The position numbers and the translations under genes are program-made. From the NCBI GenBank assembly GCA_023091665.1, contig JALJCQ010000026.1, positions 930,001-994,000 of the forward strand: 64,000 bases of DNA, given 5' to 3'. A model generated the notes under the pieces. The model made no database searches. It saw nothing but the letters and a program-made list of their open reading frames with translations, and was not told the origin of the DNA. The DNA is from Pythium myriotylum. Lineage: Eukaryota; Oomycota; Peronosporomycetes; Pythiales; Pythiaceae. Position 1 is the stretch's first letter, and every line of letters begins with the position of its first letter. This document shows positions 63,611-64,000 of the stretch, piece after piece.

Positions 63611-64000
63611 AGGCGCTGCCTCAAGCCGACGAAACGACTCCTGGGCGAGATCCAGACAACAAATTCTCGACTATGAGCCCCTGAACCGCCGCGGCGCGTC
63701 ATGTTCACATATTTGGTGGAAGTGCCGAAGGGACTACAATGTCTTTGCTCGCAATCATAGCCCGCCAAGAAGGTAGCCCCGTTGAGTTCAAGCCCATTCG
63801 ACATCTTTGTTGGCGATTGTGGGAGAACCAAGCTGGAGCAAGGCGAAGCTAGAAGCAATGAAGATCTCACCCACTTACGCTGGCGTTATGCTTCCATGAG
63901 GGCTATTCACTTCGGCCTCGCGTTGATTCCTTTTACAATTGTGTATCGGTGTGAGTAGTTTTCAGATCGTGGGCTAGGTGGTACGTATGGAGATAGAGCT
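63611..64000. other. right-edge sequence, nothing assigned
   Basis: About 390 bp. It may include a last exon of the RBR-like gene (alternative splice near 63610) but no other gene is supported before the window ends. Confidence 0.4.

Overview
The window reads as nuclear DNA of an oomycete (stramenopile), most likely of the Phytophthora/Pythium lineage. Evidence: dense, GC-rich genes on both strands; few, very short introns (about 53-77 bp, GT...AG); several start sites preceded by a TCAYTYY-type initiator followed by a CAATTC-like block, the core promoter typical of oomycetes; and lineage genes, namely a GP42-type transglutaminase elicitor with a Pep-13-like peptide, a Kazal protease inhibitor, CBM1/PAN modules and a pyruvate kinase with a mitochondrial-type leader. 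All gene models are read by eye; splice sites were chosen by frame, conserved protein continuity and intron size.

Left third (0-18.4 kb): PUB-domain protein (cut by the edge), mitochondrial-type ribosomal protein S16, NOP14, two uncharacterised proteins, a LYR-motif protein, a small doubtful ORF, a CREG-like secreted protein, phosphatidylserine synthase, a triple-Kazal inhibitor, the AMPK/SNF1 alpha subunit (8 exons) and a POT/PTR peptide transporter. These are mostly housekeeping genes packed with small gaps. A 2.9 kb gene-free, hairpin-containing spacer follows (18.4-21.26 kb).

Middle (21.3-35 kb): a PDZ-like protein, a CDPK-like kinase with EF-hands, a BED-like zinc finger fused to a short-chain-dehydrogenase-like domain, a nuclear-looking protein with a domain I associate with stramenopiles, pyruvate kinase, MCM5, phosphoglycerate mutase and a TOG/HEAT protein. 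Pyruvate kinase and phosphoglycerate mutase are both pay-off-phase glycolytic enzymes; the first has a mitochondrial-type leader and the second has a possible one upstream in frame.

Degenerate island (35-39.5 kb): a tandem GC-palindrome/poly-T repeat, a 22-G run, a broken SF1 (Upf1/Sen1-like) helicase relic, an inverted second copy of part of it (two 179-nt arms about 92% identical), minisatellites and a ~200 bp direct duplication.

Right third (39.5-64 kb): two tandem RBR-like zinc-binding proteins and a third relative at the right end, an anoctamin (TMEM16), a polytopic protein resembling the membrane half of class III cyclases, a PX protein, a LisH/CTLH/WD40 protein, a palindrome-rich spacer, three tandem START-like proteins with a bZIP-like N-terminus, and the transglutaminase elicitor carrying three CBM1-like/PAN module pairs. 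The last is the most striking architecture in the window.
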